This document shows, one piece after another, positions 35,397 through 46,066 of a stretch of 64,000 nt of DNA. The notes under the pieces were generated by a model, which was not told the origin of the DNA, did no database searches, and saw nothing but the letters and a program-made list of their open reading frames with translations. How positions within the stretch are numbered: position 1 is the first letter of the stretch; the number at the start of each line of letters is the position of its first letter. Made by a program: the position numbers and the translations under genes. The stretch is from Orychophragmus violaceus (Eukaryota > Streptophyta > Magnoliopsida > Brassicales > Brassicaceae), in assembly GCA_030180135.1 (NCBI GenBank), contig CM058239.1:59041246-59105245 (forward strand), read 5' to 3'.

Positions 35397-35401
35397 GCAT
35401 G

Positions 35402-36077
35402 TGTTGGAAATGTGTCCAGTAATCTCGGTACTGTCTCTAGAAAGTAAGAGTATGTCAAAGATCAGACATAAGTCATATAATACTGGGGGTCATGATGGCT
35501 TGCTAGAGTCCGCTCATGATCTATAAGTCTTGGACTTATTGCCTTTATTATATGATCCCATATGGGTCACACGCCTAAGCTAACAGGAAAACGTGTAGGA
35601 ACGGTTTAGCAGGAGTATGGTAAAAGTGCTAGGCATTTACTATACTTAGAGAGAATAAGAGGGTTTAGCCATTGTGCATCGATCGATGCATAAGGTGCAA
35701 CGATCGATGCAATGCGCGAACGCCTCGGAGTTAATTGGCATTTGGGCCAAATGGCCCAAAACGAACTGAACAAGTTTTATATAAACTTAATACGAGTTCA
35801 GGTCGAGAAGTAGCCCTAGCCGCGACTCTCTCTCTCTCCCTGCGACCTCCCACAGCTCGGTCTAGCAGCTTTCTTCCTGCTTGGTGTGCGTGTGTGAACC
35901 TCTGGAGGAGTTATCACTCGGTGGCTCTCTGATCTCTGACCTGTTCTCTCTTTCCGCTGCAAAACAGGTAAAAGGTGAGATCTACTTATGTTTCTAATCA
36001 AGAGAACCTAGATCTGGCATGTTTAGGATCAAGTAATCTGATGAATTGAATCAGGATTAGCACCAGAAGATCCTTCA
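35402..36077 (+). repeat. C 5' LTR
   Basis: 676 bp. Carries the perfect 16-bp palindrome TGCATCGATCGATGCA at 35675-35690 and TGCAACGATCGATGCA at 35696-35711. About 35840-35950 reads CTCTCTCTCTCCCTGCGACC and may be near the transcription start, by analogy with CT-rich initiators; this is a guess. Confidence 0.95.
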
Positions 36078-36078
36078 G

Positions 36079-36091
36079 TGGTATCAGAGCC
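36079..36091 (+). other. C primer-binding site (tRNA-iMet)
   Basis: TGGTATCAGAGCC starts 1 bp after the LTR and matches the 3' end of plant initiator tRNA-Met, as in most plant copia elements. Confidence 0.92.
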
Positions 36092-37691
36092 ATTGGTTCT
36101 GGTTCATCTTGTTTAGATTCAAGTTTAGGATTGTTTTCTTGTTTAAGAAGTGTTTTGAATCAATTACTGATAAGAGAAATCACTTAAGCAACAAGGAATT
36201 GAAACCTAAACACATTTGAAATCGCAAAAATCCAAGCTATATTGATTTGGAAGAATGCGATTTTCATAAAGAAGTATCGGCTGTGATCGCGATGCATCGA
36301 TCGATGCGATCGCATGATCGGTCGATGCAACCACGAGAGATCGCATTGCATCGATCGATGCAGTGCAAGGATCGATCGTTGCAGTCGCGAGAGATTGACC
36401 GCGATCGCATGGATCGTTCAAACGATCGCATGGATCTCGCGAGAATCTCTCGGCCAAACCTGATAACCGTTCGTGCACGCGTGAGAGCATCGATCGATGC
36501 AGGATCGATGAACGATCGTTGCAGGATCGATGCTGAGAGCATCGATCGATGCGGTTAGGGTTTAGACGCGGTTTAATTTAATTAAAATTAAACATCTCGG
36601 TTTAATAAACAGATTTAATAATTTTATTAAGTCTGGTTAAACCGGGATAAGAAATCCAATGTCGAAATAATTATTGGATTTAGTGCCTAAACCAGGATTT
36701 TCTAATTTGATTTGGTTGGACCAAATAAATTGAGAAAAATCCGGTTTAGTAAATAACCGGTTGACAATTGTGGTCGTCGTAGTAATTAATTTTGGTTAGA
36801 CCAATTTTAATGAACCAGACCGGTTATGTCATTTAATTGGACAATTGGGTCATATCTTGGACATGGACCAATTCTTGGGCCTCGCGCCAAGAAGTTAAAA
36901 CAATTGGGCCAATTATTTGAGTCTTTCTTCAGATCGATTTAAAATTTATTTTATAAAGCTATAAAGTCGATTTTAAATTAAAGTTTCCGAAATTTAGAAA
37001 TTAGAAAGTTTCTTAAAATAGAAGTTTCTGGATTTGCGGGTTTTGGATTTTAAGAAATTTCTAAAGTTAGAAAGTTTCCGGTTTTAGAAAGTTTCCAATT
37101 TTAGAAAGTTTCCAAAAATAGTAGGTTTCCAAAATAGAAAGTTTCCCGAAGTAGTAATCTTCTATTTTGGGAATGAATTTTAATAAACCTACAAACCTCA
37201 AATAATATCAAGCGTTGGATGTCTTGTCCAGTCTATGTCAGCTGTCGAAGCCCATTCAATTGTATTCATGGCCTTACAGTGTGAGGGTGTCTACTTTTGC
37301 GTGGGTAAGACGGTTAGTGATTCATAAATGTCATTGGGAGTCCCAGACATTAATGATTACATGACTGTATAGTCTGGTTTTCTTGACTAGGCCATCGGGA
37401 GTCCCGGGCCTTGAGACATCAGAGTGGATTGGGCCTCGGGCCCAGATTCACAACCAAGAGTTATATCACGGATATAATTAGCCGAGATAGGGCTTACCGA
37501 TATAAGCTAAGATTGGGTGACGGCCAGTGGCCCACTTTGATCTTAGTTATATGTGGATCTTGGAATCATTATATTCTATTGAGGGTAACTTAGGTTATTG
37601 AATATAATGCGTGATTAATCATATGATATTTAATACGAGATTAATCATATTGAACATATTAACTAAAATCCTTTTATCTTATTTTTCAGTT
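36092..37691 (+). other. C 5' leader (1.6 kb) with palindrome array and 17-bp repeats
   Basis: 36285-36555 is dense in CGATCG palindromes (at least nine, for example GCATCGATCGATGC and AACGATCGTT). 36590-36830 is rich in CCGGTTTAA-type words. 37064-37146 has five tandem units of about 17 bp ending in AGAAAGTTTCC. The region is the same in D (43769-45369, inverted). Such a long structured leader is unusual for a copia element. Confidence 0.75.
36247..36558 (+). other. 103-codon open frame over the palindrome array in C leader
   Basis: The frame reads MEECDFHKEVSAVIAM and then repeats HRSM, DRSMQ, CKDRSLQ, SIDAG and NDRC. It comes straight from the palindromes, and the opposite strand is open in two frames as well, which argues for a by-product rather than a selected protein. 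The D copy (45215-44904) encodes the same 103 residues. TTG at 36247 is only a possible start. I would not call it a gene without ribosome data. Confidence 0.3.
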
Positions 37692-38685
37692 ATGACTAGC
37701 ACAAACAATCAAAACACTTTCTCGATCCGGTCTGTCCTTAAGATGGACAAGCTGAACGGATCAAATTTCTTGACTTGGTCGCGGAACCTGAGGCTAGTCC
37801 TCAGACAGGAGAGAAAGGACTATGTTCTTGAGAGAGCTCTCCCCGTGAGAATCGGGTCCAATGCTTCTCATGCAGTATATGATGCTTGGAATAAGCATTA
37901 TAATGATGCGGTAGATGTGCGTGGTCTGATATTGACTACCATGGACTCAGACTTGCGGAAGCAATATGAGAACATGGAGTCGCCAATAGAGATGATCAGC
38001 AGCCTGAAATTAAAATTTCAGGAGCAGATAAGAGTGGAGAGATACCAGTTGGTTAAATCTCTCACTAGCTGCAAGCTACCAAATGATCATCCAGTAAGTC
38101 CTCATGTCAGTAAAATGATGGGTTACATTGATAACCTGAGGAAACTGGATTATCCAGTTAGCCAAGAGATGGCAACTGAAATCATTCTGCAGTCACTGCC
38201 GTCAAGCTATGATAAGTTCAGAAAGAACTATATCAAGAAAGGCTTAACGAAGACGCTGACTGAACTGCATGATATGCTCAAGACAGTTGAGCCAAACGTG
38301 AAGAGTACCCTGTACAATCTCATGAATGAGAAGGGTAGGTTTACTAAACCTAATGCTGACAAGGGTGAAGACAAAGTTGTCCAGATTTTGAATCATGGCA
38401 AGCGTGTGTCTTCTGAGCCCGAGTCAGATACCTCTTACGTTGGTAAGTGCTGCTACTGTAAGGAGACAGGGCATTGGAAGAGAGATTGCATTAAATTCAT
38501 GGAAGATGATGAGGAGTTAAAGTCGATGTATGCGACTACTTCCTCAGGTATTCATGTTATTACTTCAAGTTCTACCTTAAAGGTATTGGATACTGGTTGT
38601 GGCACTGATATTTGTGATAATATGCAGAGCTTAAGCAACAGTAGAACATTGAAGGAAGGGCAAGTGAAACTACATGTCTGGAAGG
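37692..38685 (+). pseudogene. gag: C copia gag-protease frame, cut near its end by D
   Basis: ATG at 37692 (MTSTNNQNTF), matched in B and D. Open through the gag core, the CCHC knuckle CCYCKETGHWKRDC and VLDTGCGTDIC to the D insertion after GAAGG (38681-38685). The final codons lie beyond D at 46067-46092, ending in TAG. So the frame was intact until D inserted. An upstream in-frame extension to 37611 exists but is not shared with B and D. The last 27 codons of the longer frame up to 38765 are D LTR sequence. Confidence 0.9.
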
Positions 38686-39362
38686 TGAAGGAACTTCTGG
38701 TGTTAATCCTGATTCAATTCATCAAATTACTTGATCCTAAACATGCCAGATCTAGGTTCTCTTGATTAGAAACATAAGTAGATCTCACCTTTTACCTGTT
38801 TTGCAGCGGAAGAGAGAACAGGTCAGAGATCAGAGAGCCACCGAGTGATAACTCCTCCAGAGGTTCACACACGCACACCAAGCAGGAAGAAAGCTGCTAG
38901 ACCGAGCTGTGGGAGGTCGCAGGGAGAGAGAGAGAGTCGCGGCTAGGGCTTCTTGTTCGACCTGAACTCGTCTTAAGTTTATATAAAACTTGTTCAGTTC
39001 GTTTTGGGCCATTTGGCCCAAATGCCAATTAACTCCGAGGCGTTCGCGCATTGCATCGATCGTTGCACCTTATGCATCGATCGATGCACAATGGCTAAAC
39101 CCTCTTATTCTCTCTAAGTATAGTAAATGCCTAGCACTTTTACCATACTCCTGCTAAAACCGTTCCTACACGTTTTCCTGTTAGCTTAGGCGTGTGACCC
39201 ATATGGGATCATATAATAAAGGCAATAAGTCCAAGACTTATAGATCATGAGCGGACTCTAGCAAGCCATCATGACCCCCAGTATTATATGACTTATGTCT
39301 GATCTTTGACATACTCTTACTTTCTAGAGACAGTACCGAGATTACTGGACACATTTCCAACA
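38686..39362 (-). repeat. D 3' LTR
   Basis: 677 bp, + strand ends TGAAGGAACT and TTTCCAACA. Palindromes TGCATCGATCGTTGCA (39052-39067) and TGCATCGATCGATGCA (about 39073-39088). Apart from orientation, nearly the same sequence as the C LTRs. Confidence 0.95.
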
Positions 39363-39378
39363 ATCTCCCACTTGTACT
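39363..39378 (-). other. D polypurine tract
   Basis: On the - strand AGTACAAGTGGGAGAT abuts the 3' LTR. The same 16 bp lies at 49461-49476 in C and 29951-29936 in B. Confidence 0.88.
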
Positions 39379-42300
39379 GGAATCTCTGTATTCATAATCC
39401 TTTTGTCACAATATCTCGATTAGTCAAAAGGCAAGATTGGTGTCATCCTTATAAAGCCTAATCTTGTTCATCGGACTCTGATTCGATACTGACAATCCAA
39501 ACGACTCGGGACAGTCCGTTTGAGCATGGCCATGCATTTTCCAGTATTCAAATCTCCGATTGGCCTAGAGATATTCACTCCATTTATATTGGAGGGACAA
39601 ATCCCGTCTTGTTCCATCACTGTAAACTACTCATTTCATAATGTACCCAAACAAGGTCCTTATAACTATCGCAGAACGATAGCGTTAGACAATGATCAAA
39701 GTACATCAGTCCATGTGCAGTCACATGCATGCGAACTCAGGTCTAAGGACTATACTCTATAGTCGTAGTAAGAATCTCTTATGACACAGATATAAATATC
39801 CTGAAGAGTTCTTATAAGCGGGTCTTGTCCGGTCGTATGTTCCCAAACATACACCTATGTACTGACTTTGATGCCGCGCATCTATGACACACTGAGACTT
39901 TGTCATAAGTCACGTACCAATCCAGTCTCACACGGTTGTTGGTGTTCCAATTTCAACAACCTTCGACTAGGGACAGGATGATATAAAACATTTATCAAAT
40001 ATAGGGTCTCATGATCAAGCTAAATGACTTCGATGACTCAAGATCAAGTCATTTACTTCGATGACCTATAAAATGGTTCTTATCATTTTGGAACGATTAT
40101 TTCATCACAGTTAAAATAATCTTGAAATAATAATTTCATTATCAAACATCTCAAATGTTTTACAAGAACATATCAATAACTAAATAAAGCCCTTTACTAA
40201 CTCCCACTGAAATTAAGACTACATCTTAACTTCACTTATCCTACAGCTACAGTCCGTGACTCGTGCTTAGGGTTAAGGAGTGGCTTCGTTAATAGATTAG
40301 CAACGTTCTCATTTGTTGAAACTTGCTGATCTACTTAACATCTCTGTCATTTATCTTAAGGTGTTTGGACCTCTGATGTGCAGCTAGTCTCATCTATGCT
40401 GGGAATCACATCAAGTTCATTGACGAACTCTTCTTTCCAAACAACCTCTTTCGCCGCTTTCCAAGCTGCGAAATGTTCAGTTTAAGTCATGGAGTCAGCA
40501 ACAGTGCCTTGCACCGCCAGACAGACACAAGATATAACCGGACTGTGACCGGAAATCATCTTTGTCTGTTGGAAACTTGCCTTTCAGACTCTTCTGACTT
40601 GTAGCACATCACTTTCTCCGTAAATCAAGAACTTATCCTTAGTATTCCTCAAATACTTTAGGACATACTTTAGGAAACTTGATTCTTTGCTGGATTTGAC
40701 TGGTCTTTACTTGTCTTGCTTAACATTAAAGCAACATCAAACAAGTACGTTTCATGGCATACATGATAGATCCAATTACCGAAGCATATGGAATCCTATC
40801 CATGCATTTAAGCTCAGCAGTTATCGTAGGATACTGTATCTTGCTTAACTTAATGCCATGTGACATTGGCATAAAACCCTTCTTGGATTGCTCAAAACTT
40901 GTAGGACTTTGTCAATTAAAGAATCCTGACTTTGTCCTACCAGCTCTTTTGGATCTCTATCTCTAGATCCAAAATCCAAGAACTACGTGGCTTTACCCAT
41001 GTCAATCATTAAACCAACTCCCAAGCTAGTCCTTTACCGACTACAGCGTTGGGACGTTATATCCGAGAATCAGTATGTCATCGACATACACTATGAGAAA
41101 TGCAATATCGCTCCCACTAATCTATTAGTAAACACACAGTTCCGCTTCGTTCCTGTTCAAGTCAAAACCTTGACTACTTCAACAGAACGAAGATTCCAAC
41201 TCCGATATGTTTGCTTCCATCCATGAATGGATCGATGAAGCCAACTTACACAAAATGTAATTCTTCGGAGTCTGGGCTCACTTTCGCTTCCTAGGATTTC
41301 GCAGATTCGTCGCTTTCAATGATCATCAGATCATGCGAACATTCAATGATCATCAGGCTGAACTAATGACGAGAATTCACTCTCGGATTAGTGACTGATT
41401 CTTTCATATCTGCGAACTTCAGGCTCCACAGGTGTAGATTCTACAGAAATCTGTATAATCCTTCCGCTGCTCTCCCTCAATAGGTTAAGCAGCCTCCTGT
41501 ATTTCTCGAATTTCTTCGAGTTGTACTTTTACTCCCACTGTTCTTCTTGGAAAGTAACTTCCCTTCTTAGAAAACAGAATGGTCGTAAAAAATTCTTTTT
41601 ACTCCCACTGTTCTTTTTGGAAAGTAATTTCCTTCTTAGAAAACAGAATGGTCGTAAAAGTACCGAGCCTTGGTTTCCCAGAGAAAACTTCGAGTTATAC
41701 TTTTACTCCCACTGTTCTTCTTTGAAAATAACTTCCCTTCTTAGAAAACAGATTGGACGTAAAAGTAACAAGCCTTAGTTTCTCTAGGACAACCAGCGAA
41801 GTAGCACAACTACAAATACTCAGTAAAGACAAATTTGGATCGATTCCAATCCACATTAACGTGGTGTCTTTCAACTGATATTTGTGGAACTATTTCAGCG
41901 TAAACTTAGATATTTTAGAGCGTTATTCTTAAATAATATCATGGAAGATTCGTGTGACTCATCTTTAATCATTTCTAATAAGATCTGATTCTTTCTCACA
42001 GAAACACCTTCAGGTTTTCAGGAGAAATGAGCTGTGAAACGATTTCACACTCATTAAGATGATCACACAATCAATGACTTAAGTATTCTCACTCGTGATT
42101 TAATCCAGAGTCTTAACACTTTTGTCATTCAGATCCTATACTTCATTCTGGAACTCTTTCGACCATGTCAAAGAATTCCGACTTGTGTCTCATCAAATGA
42201 ACACAGTCACACTCACTGAAGTAATCAGTAGAGACAATGAAGTACAGGAAATTTTCTCTGGCATTACTGCTCATTGGGCCACATACATGAGTATGTTCCA

Positions 42301-42748
42301 GGTCCAATAAGCCTTTGGGCTTTTCTCTAGCTCGGCTAAGATAGGCCCTTTACCTTTTGGTCTAGTAAACAGAATTCAAGTCTCATAAGATATTTTATCA
42401 AATGAGCCCATACGTCCAAGACTATGGGATTTCTGAATCCGACTTACTCTATGTGACCAAGACTTTATGCCAAGAAAAATCAGGTTTAATTCATCAGATT
42501 TAAACCAATTCGGTATTTATGTTACATTTAGGCACTCTCTTTGGTTTAAGATATAAAACCCATTCCATGAATAGGGTGCTACAATTAATATTTCATTAAG
42601 ATCAAAAGAACAAAACTTGTCTTTTATCAAAATGAAAAACATTCAAATTCTTACAAGAAAATGAAAGACAACTCTGCTTAAAGCAGGTACATTGTAGCAA
42701 TTACTTAATACAAAACCAAGCCTCAAAGGGATCTATAAGTGAAAAACC
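39379..42748 (-). pseudogene. D post-gag region with RT relic
   Basis: 3.4 kb on the - strand after gag. Around 41088-41077 the YVDD codons persist, followed by a frame-broken MSHGIKLSK, RIPYASVIGSIMYAM block down to about 40700. Nothing of integrase is visible. At 41521-41770 a block of about 80 bp (TTTTACTCCCACTGTTCTT through AAAACAGAATGG) occurs three times, against once in B. The rest has no recognised content. The high likeness to C (46093-49460) shows the relic spread as part of the element. Confidence 0.75.
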
Positions 42749-43768
42749 CTACGACTGAGGCAGCATCCCAAGCTCCTTCCAGACATGTAGTTTCACTTGC
42801 CCTTCCTTCAATGTTCTACTGTTGCTTAAGCTCTGCATATTATCACAAATATCAGTGCCACAACCAGTATCCAATACCTTTAAGGTAGAACTTGAAGTAA
42901 TAACATGAATACCTGAGGAAGTAGTCGCATACATCGACTTTAACTCCTCATCATCTTCCATGAATTTAATGCAATCTCTCTTCCAATGCCCTGTCTCCTT
43001 ACAGTAGCAGCACTTACCAACGTAAGAGGTATCTGACTCGGGCTCAGAAGACACACGCTTGCCATGATTCAAAATCTGGACAACTTTGTCTTCACCCTTG
43101 TCAGCATTAGGTTTAGTAAACCTACCCTTCTCATTCATGAGATTGTACAGGGTACTCTTCACGTTTGGCTCAACTGTCTTGAGCATATCATGCAGTTCAG
43201 TCAGCGTCTTCGTTAAGCCTTTCTTGATATAGTTCTTTCTGAACTTATCATAGCTTGACGGCAGTGACTGCAGAATGATTTCAGTTGCCATCTCTTGGCT
43301 AACTGGATAATCCAGTTTCCTCAGGTTATCAATGTAACCCATCATTTTACTGACATGAGGACTTACTGGATGATCATTTGGTAGCTTGCAGCTAGTGAGA
43401 GATTTAACCAACCGGTATCTCTCCACTCTTATCTGCTCCTGAAATTTTAATTTCAGGCTGCTGATCATCTTTATTGGCGACTCCATGTTCTCATATTGCT
43501 TCCGCAAGTCTGAGTCCATGGTAGCCAATATCAGACCACGCACATCTACCGCATCATTATAATGCTTGTTCCAAGCATCATATACTGCATGAGAAGCATT
43601 GGACCCGATTCTCACGGGGAGAGCTCTCTCAAGAACATAGTCCTTTCTCTCCTGTCTGAGGACTAGCCTCAGGTTCCGCGACCAAGTCAAGAAATTTGAT
43701 CCGTTCAGCTTGTCCATCCCAAGGATAGACCGGATCGAGAAAGTGTTTTGATTGTTTGTGCTAGTCAT
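42749..43768 (-). CDS. gag: D copia Gag with protease active-site stub, 339 aa, open
   Basis: An uninterrupted frame from ATG at 43768 (MTSTNNQNTF, the start shared with B and C) to TAG at 42751-42749. Residues 1-200 are the copia gag core, with TWSRNLRLVLRQ near 28-39 and LTSCKLPNDHPVS near 124-136. The CCHC knuckle is C253, C256, H261 and C266. VLDTGCG (D300, T301, G302) is the protease active-site start. After residue 318 or so the frame jumps to KEGQVKLHVWKELGMLPQS, so the protease body, integrase and RT are missing. It could make particles that use enzymes of related full elements, which is inference. This is the only full-length Gag frame in the window. Confidence 0.88.
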   Translation of the reverse strand: MTSTNNQNTFSIRSILGMDKLNGSNFLTWSRNLRLVLRQERKDYVLERALPVRIGSNASHAVYDAWNKHYNDAVDVRGLILATMDSDLRKQYENMESPIKMISSLKLKFQEQIRVERYRLVKSLTSCKLPNDHPVSPHVSKMMGYIDNLRKLDYPVSQEMATEIILQSLPSSYDKFRKNYIKKGLTKTLTELHDMLKTVEPNVKSTLYNLMNEKGRFTKPNADKGEDKVVQILNHGKRVSSEPESDTSYVGKCCYCKETGHWKRDCIKFMEDDEELKSMYATTSSGIHVITSSSTLKVLDTGCGTDICDNMQSLSNSRTLKEGQVKLHVWKELGMLPQS

Positions 43769-45369
43769 AACTGAAATTTAAGATAAAAGGATTTTAGTTA
43801 ATATGTTCAATATGATCAATCTCGTATTAAAATTAATATGATTAATCACGCATTATATTCAATAACATAAGTTACCCTCAATAGAATATAATGATTCCAA
43901 GATCCACATATAACTAAGATTAAAGTGGGCCACTGGCCGTCACCCAACCTTAGCTTATATCGGTAAGCCCTGTATCGGCTAATTATATCCGTGATATAAC
44001 TCTTGGTTGTGAATCTGGGCCCGAGGCCCAATCCACTCTGATGTCTCAAGGCCCGGGACTCCCGATGGCCTAGTCAAGAAAACCAGACTATACAGTCATG
44101 TAATCATTAATGTCTGGGACTCCCAATGACATTTATGAATCACAAACCGTCTTACCCACGCAAAAGCAGACATCCTCACACTGTAAGGCCATGAATACAA
44201 TTGAATGGGCTTTGACAGCTGACATAGAATGGACAAGACATCCAACGCTTGATATTATATGAGGTTCGTAGGTTTATTAAAATTTCATTCCCAAAATAGA
44301 AGATTACTATTTCGGGAAACTTTCTATTTTAGGAAACCTTACTATTTTAGGAAACTTTCTAAAATTGGAAATTTTCTAAAACCGGAAACTTTCTAACTTT
44401 AGAAATTTCTTAAAATCCAAAACCCGCAAATCCAGAAACTTCTATTTTAAGAGACTTTCTAATTTCAAAATTTCGGAAACTTTAATTTAAAATCGACTTT
44501 ATAGCTTTATAAAATAAAATTTAAATTGATCTGAAGAAAGACTCAAATAATTGGCCCAATTGTTTTAACTTCTTGGCCCGAGGCCCAAGAATTGGTCTAT
44601 GTCCAAGACATAACCCAATTGTCCAATTAAATGACATAACCGGTCTGGTTCATTAAAATTGGTCTAACCAAAATTAATTACTACGACGACCACAATTGTC
44701 AACCGGTAATTTACTAAACCGGATTTTCTCAATTTATTTGGTCCAACCAAATCAAATTAGAAAATCCTGGTTTAGGCACTAAATCCAATAATTATTTCGA
44801 CATTGGATTTCTTATCCCGGTTTAACCAGACTTAATAAAATTATTAAATCTGTTTATTAAACCGAGACGTTTAATTTTAATTAAATTAAACCGCGTCTAA
44901 ACCCTAACCGCATCGATCGATGCTCTCAGCATCGATCCTGCAACGATCGTTCATCGATCCTGCATCGATCGATGCTCTCACGCGTGCACGAACGGTTATC
45001 AGGTTTGGCCGAGAGATTCTCGCGAGATCCATGCGATCGTTTGAACGATCCATGCGATCGCGGTCAATCTCTCGCGACTGCAACGATCGATCCTTGCACT
45101 GCATCGATCGATGCAATGCGATCTCTCGTGGTTGCATCGACCGATCATGCGATCGCATCGATCGATGCATCGCGATCACAGCCGATACTTCTTTATGAAA
45201 ATCGCATTCTTCCAAATCAATATAGCTTGGATTATTGCGATTTCAAATGTGTTTAGGTTTCAATTCCTTGTTGCTTAAGTGATTTCTCTTATCAGTAATA
45301 GATTCAAAACACTTCTTAAACAAGAAAACAATCCTAAACTTGAATCTAAACAAGATGAACCAGAACCAA
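43769..45369 (-). other. D 5' leader with palindrome array
   Basis: Inverted match of the C leader: 17-bp AGAAAGTTTCC units at about 44300-44410, CCGGTTTAA-type words at 44640-44880, dense CGATCG palindromes at 44910-45185. The 103-codon frame (45215-44904) is the same as in C. Confidence 0.75.
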
Positions 45370-45384
45370 TGGCTCTGATACCAC
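45370..45384 (-). other. D primer-binding site (tRNA-iMet)
   Basis: GTGGTATCAGAGCCA on the - strand next to the 5' LTR that starts at 45385. Confidence 0.92.
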
Positions 45385-46061
45385 TGAAGGAACTTCTGGT
45401 GTTAATCCTGATTCAATTCATCAGATTACTTGATCCTAAACATGCCAGATCTAGGTTCTCTTGATTAGAAACATAAGTAGATCTCACCTTTTACCTGTTT
45501 TGCAGCGGAAGAGAGAACAGGTCAGAGATCAGAGAGCCACCGAGTGATAACTCCTCCAGAGGTTCACACACGCACACCAAGCAGGAAGAAAGCTGCTAGA
45601 CCGAGCTGTGGGAGGTCGCAGGGAGAGAGAGAGAGTCGCGGCTAGGGCTTCTTGTTCGACCTGAACTCGTCTTAAGTTTATATAAAACTTGTTCAGTTCG
45701 TTTTGGGCCATTTGGCCCAAATGCCAATTAACTCCGAGGCGTTCGCGCATTGCATCGATCGTTGCACCTTATGCATCGATCGATGCACAATGGCTAAACC
45801 CTCTTATTCTCTCTAAGTATAGTAAATGCCTAGCACTTTTACCATACTCCTGCTAAAACCGTTCCTACACGTTTTCCTGTTAGCTTAGGCGTGTGACCCA
45901 TATGGGATCATATAATAAAGGCAATAAGTCCAAGACTTATAGATCATGAGCGGACTCTAGCAAGCCATCATGACCCCCAGTATTATATGACTTATGTCTG
46001 ATCTTTGACATACTCTTACTTTCTAGAGACAGTACCGAGATTACTGGACACATTTCCAACA
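45385..46061 (-). repeat. D 5' LTR
   Basis: 677 bp, one visible difference from 38686-39362. Carries the same two 16-bp palindromes at about 45751-45787. Confidence 0.95.
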
Positions 46062-46066
46062 GAAGG

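Larger units (their letters stand above)
38686..46061 (-). mobile_element. D: non-autonomous Ty1/copia element, innermost of the nest
   Basis: LTRs of 677 bp at 38686-39362 (3') and 45385-46061 (5'), target duplication GAAGG at 38681-38685 and 46062-46066. Primer site at 45384-45370 and purine tract at 39378-39363 give - orientation. The LTRs differ at one site seen (AAATTACTT against AGATTACTT). Length 7376 bp, the same build as C, into whose gag frame it inserted in reverse. By position it is the youngest element of the stack. Confidence 0.95.

Noticed and set aside
40987..41226. 79-codon frames seen in B, C and D (31616, 40987, 47613)
   Set aside because: They are antisense to the RT relic (YVDD region); the conserved part is the shadow of the old pol frame.
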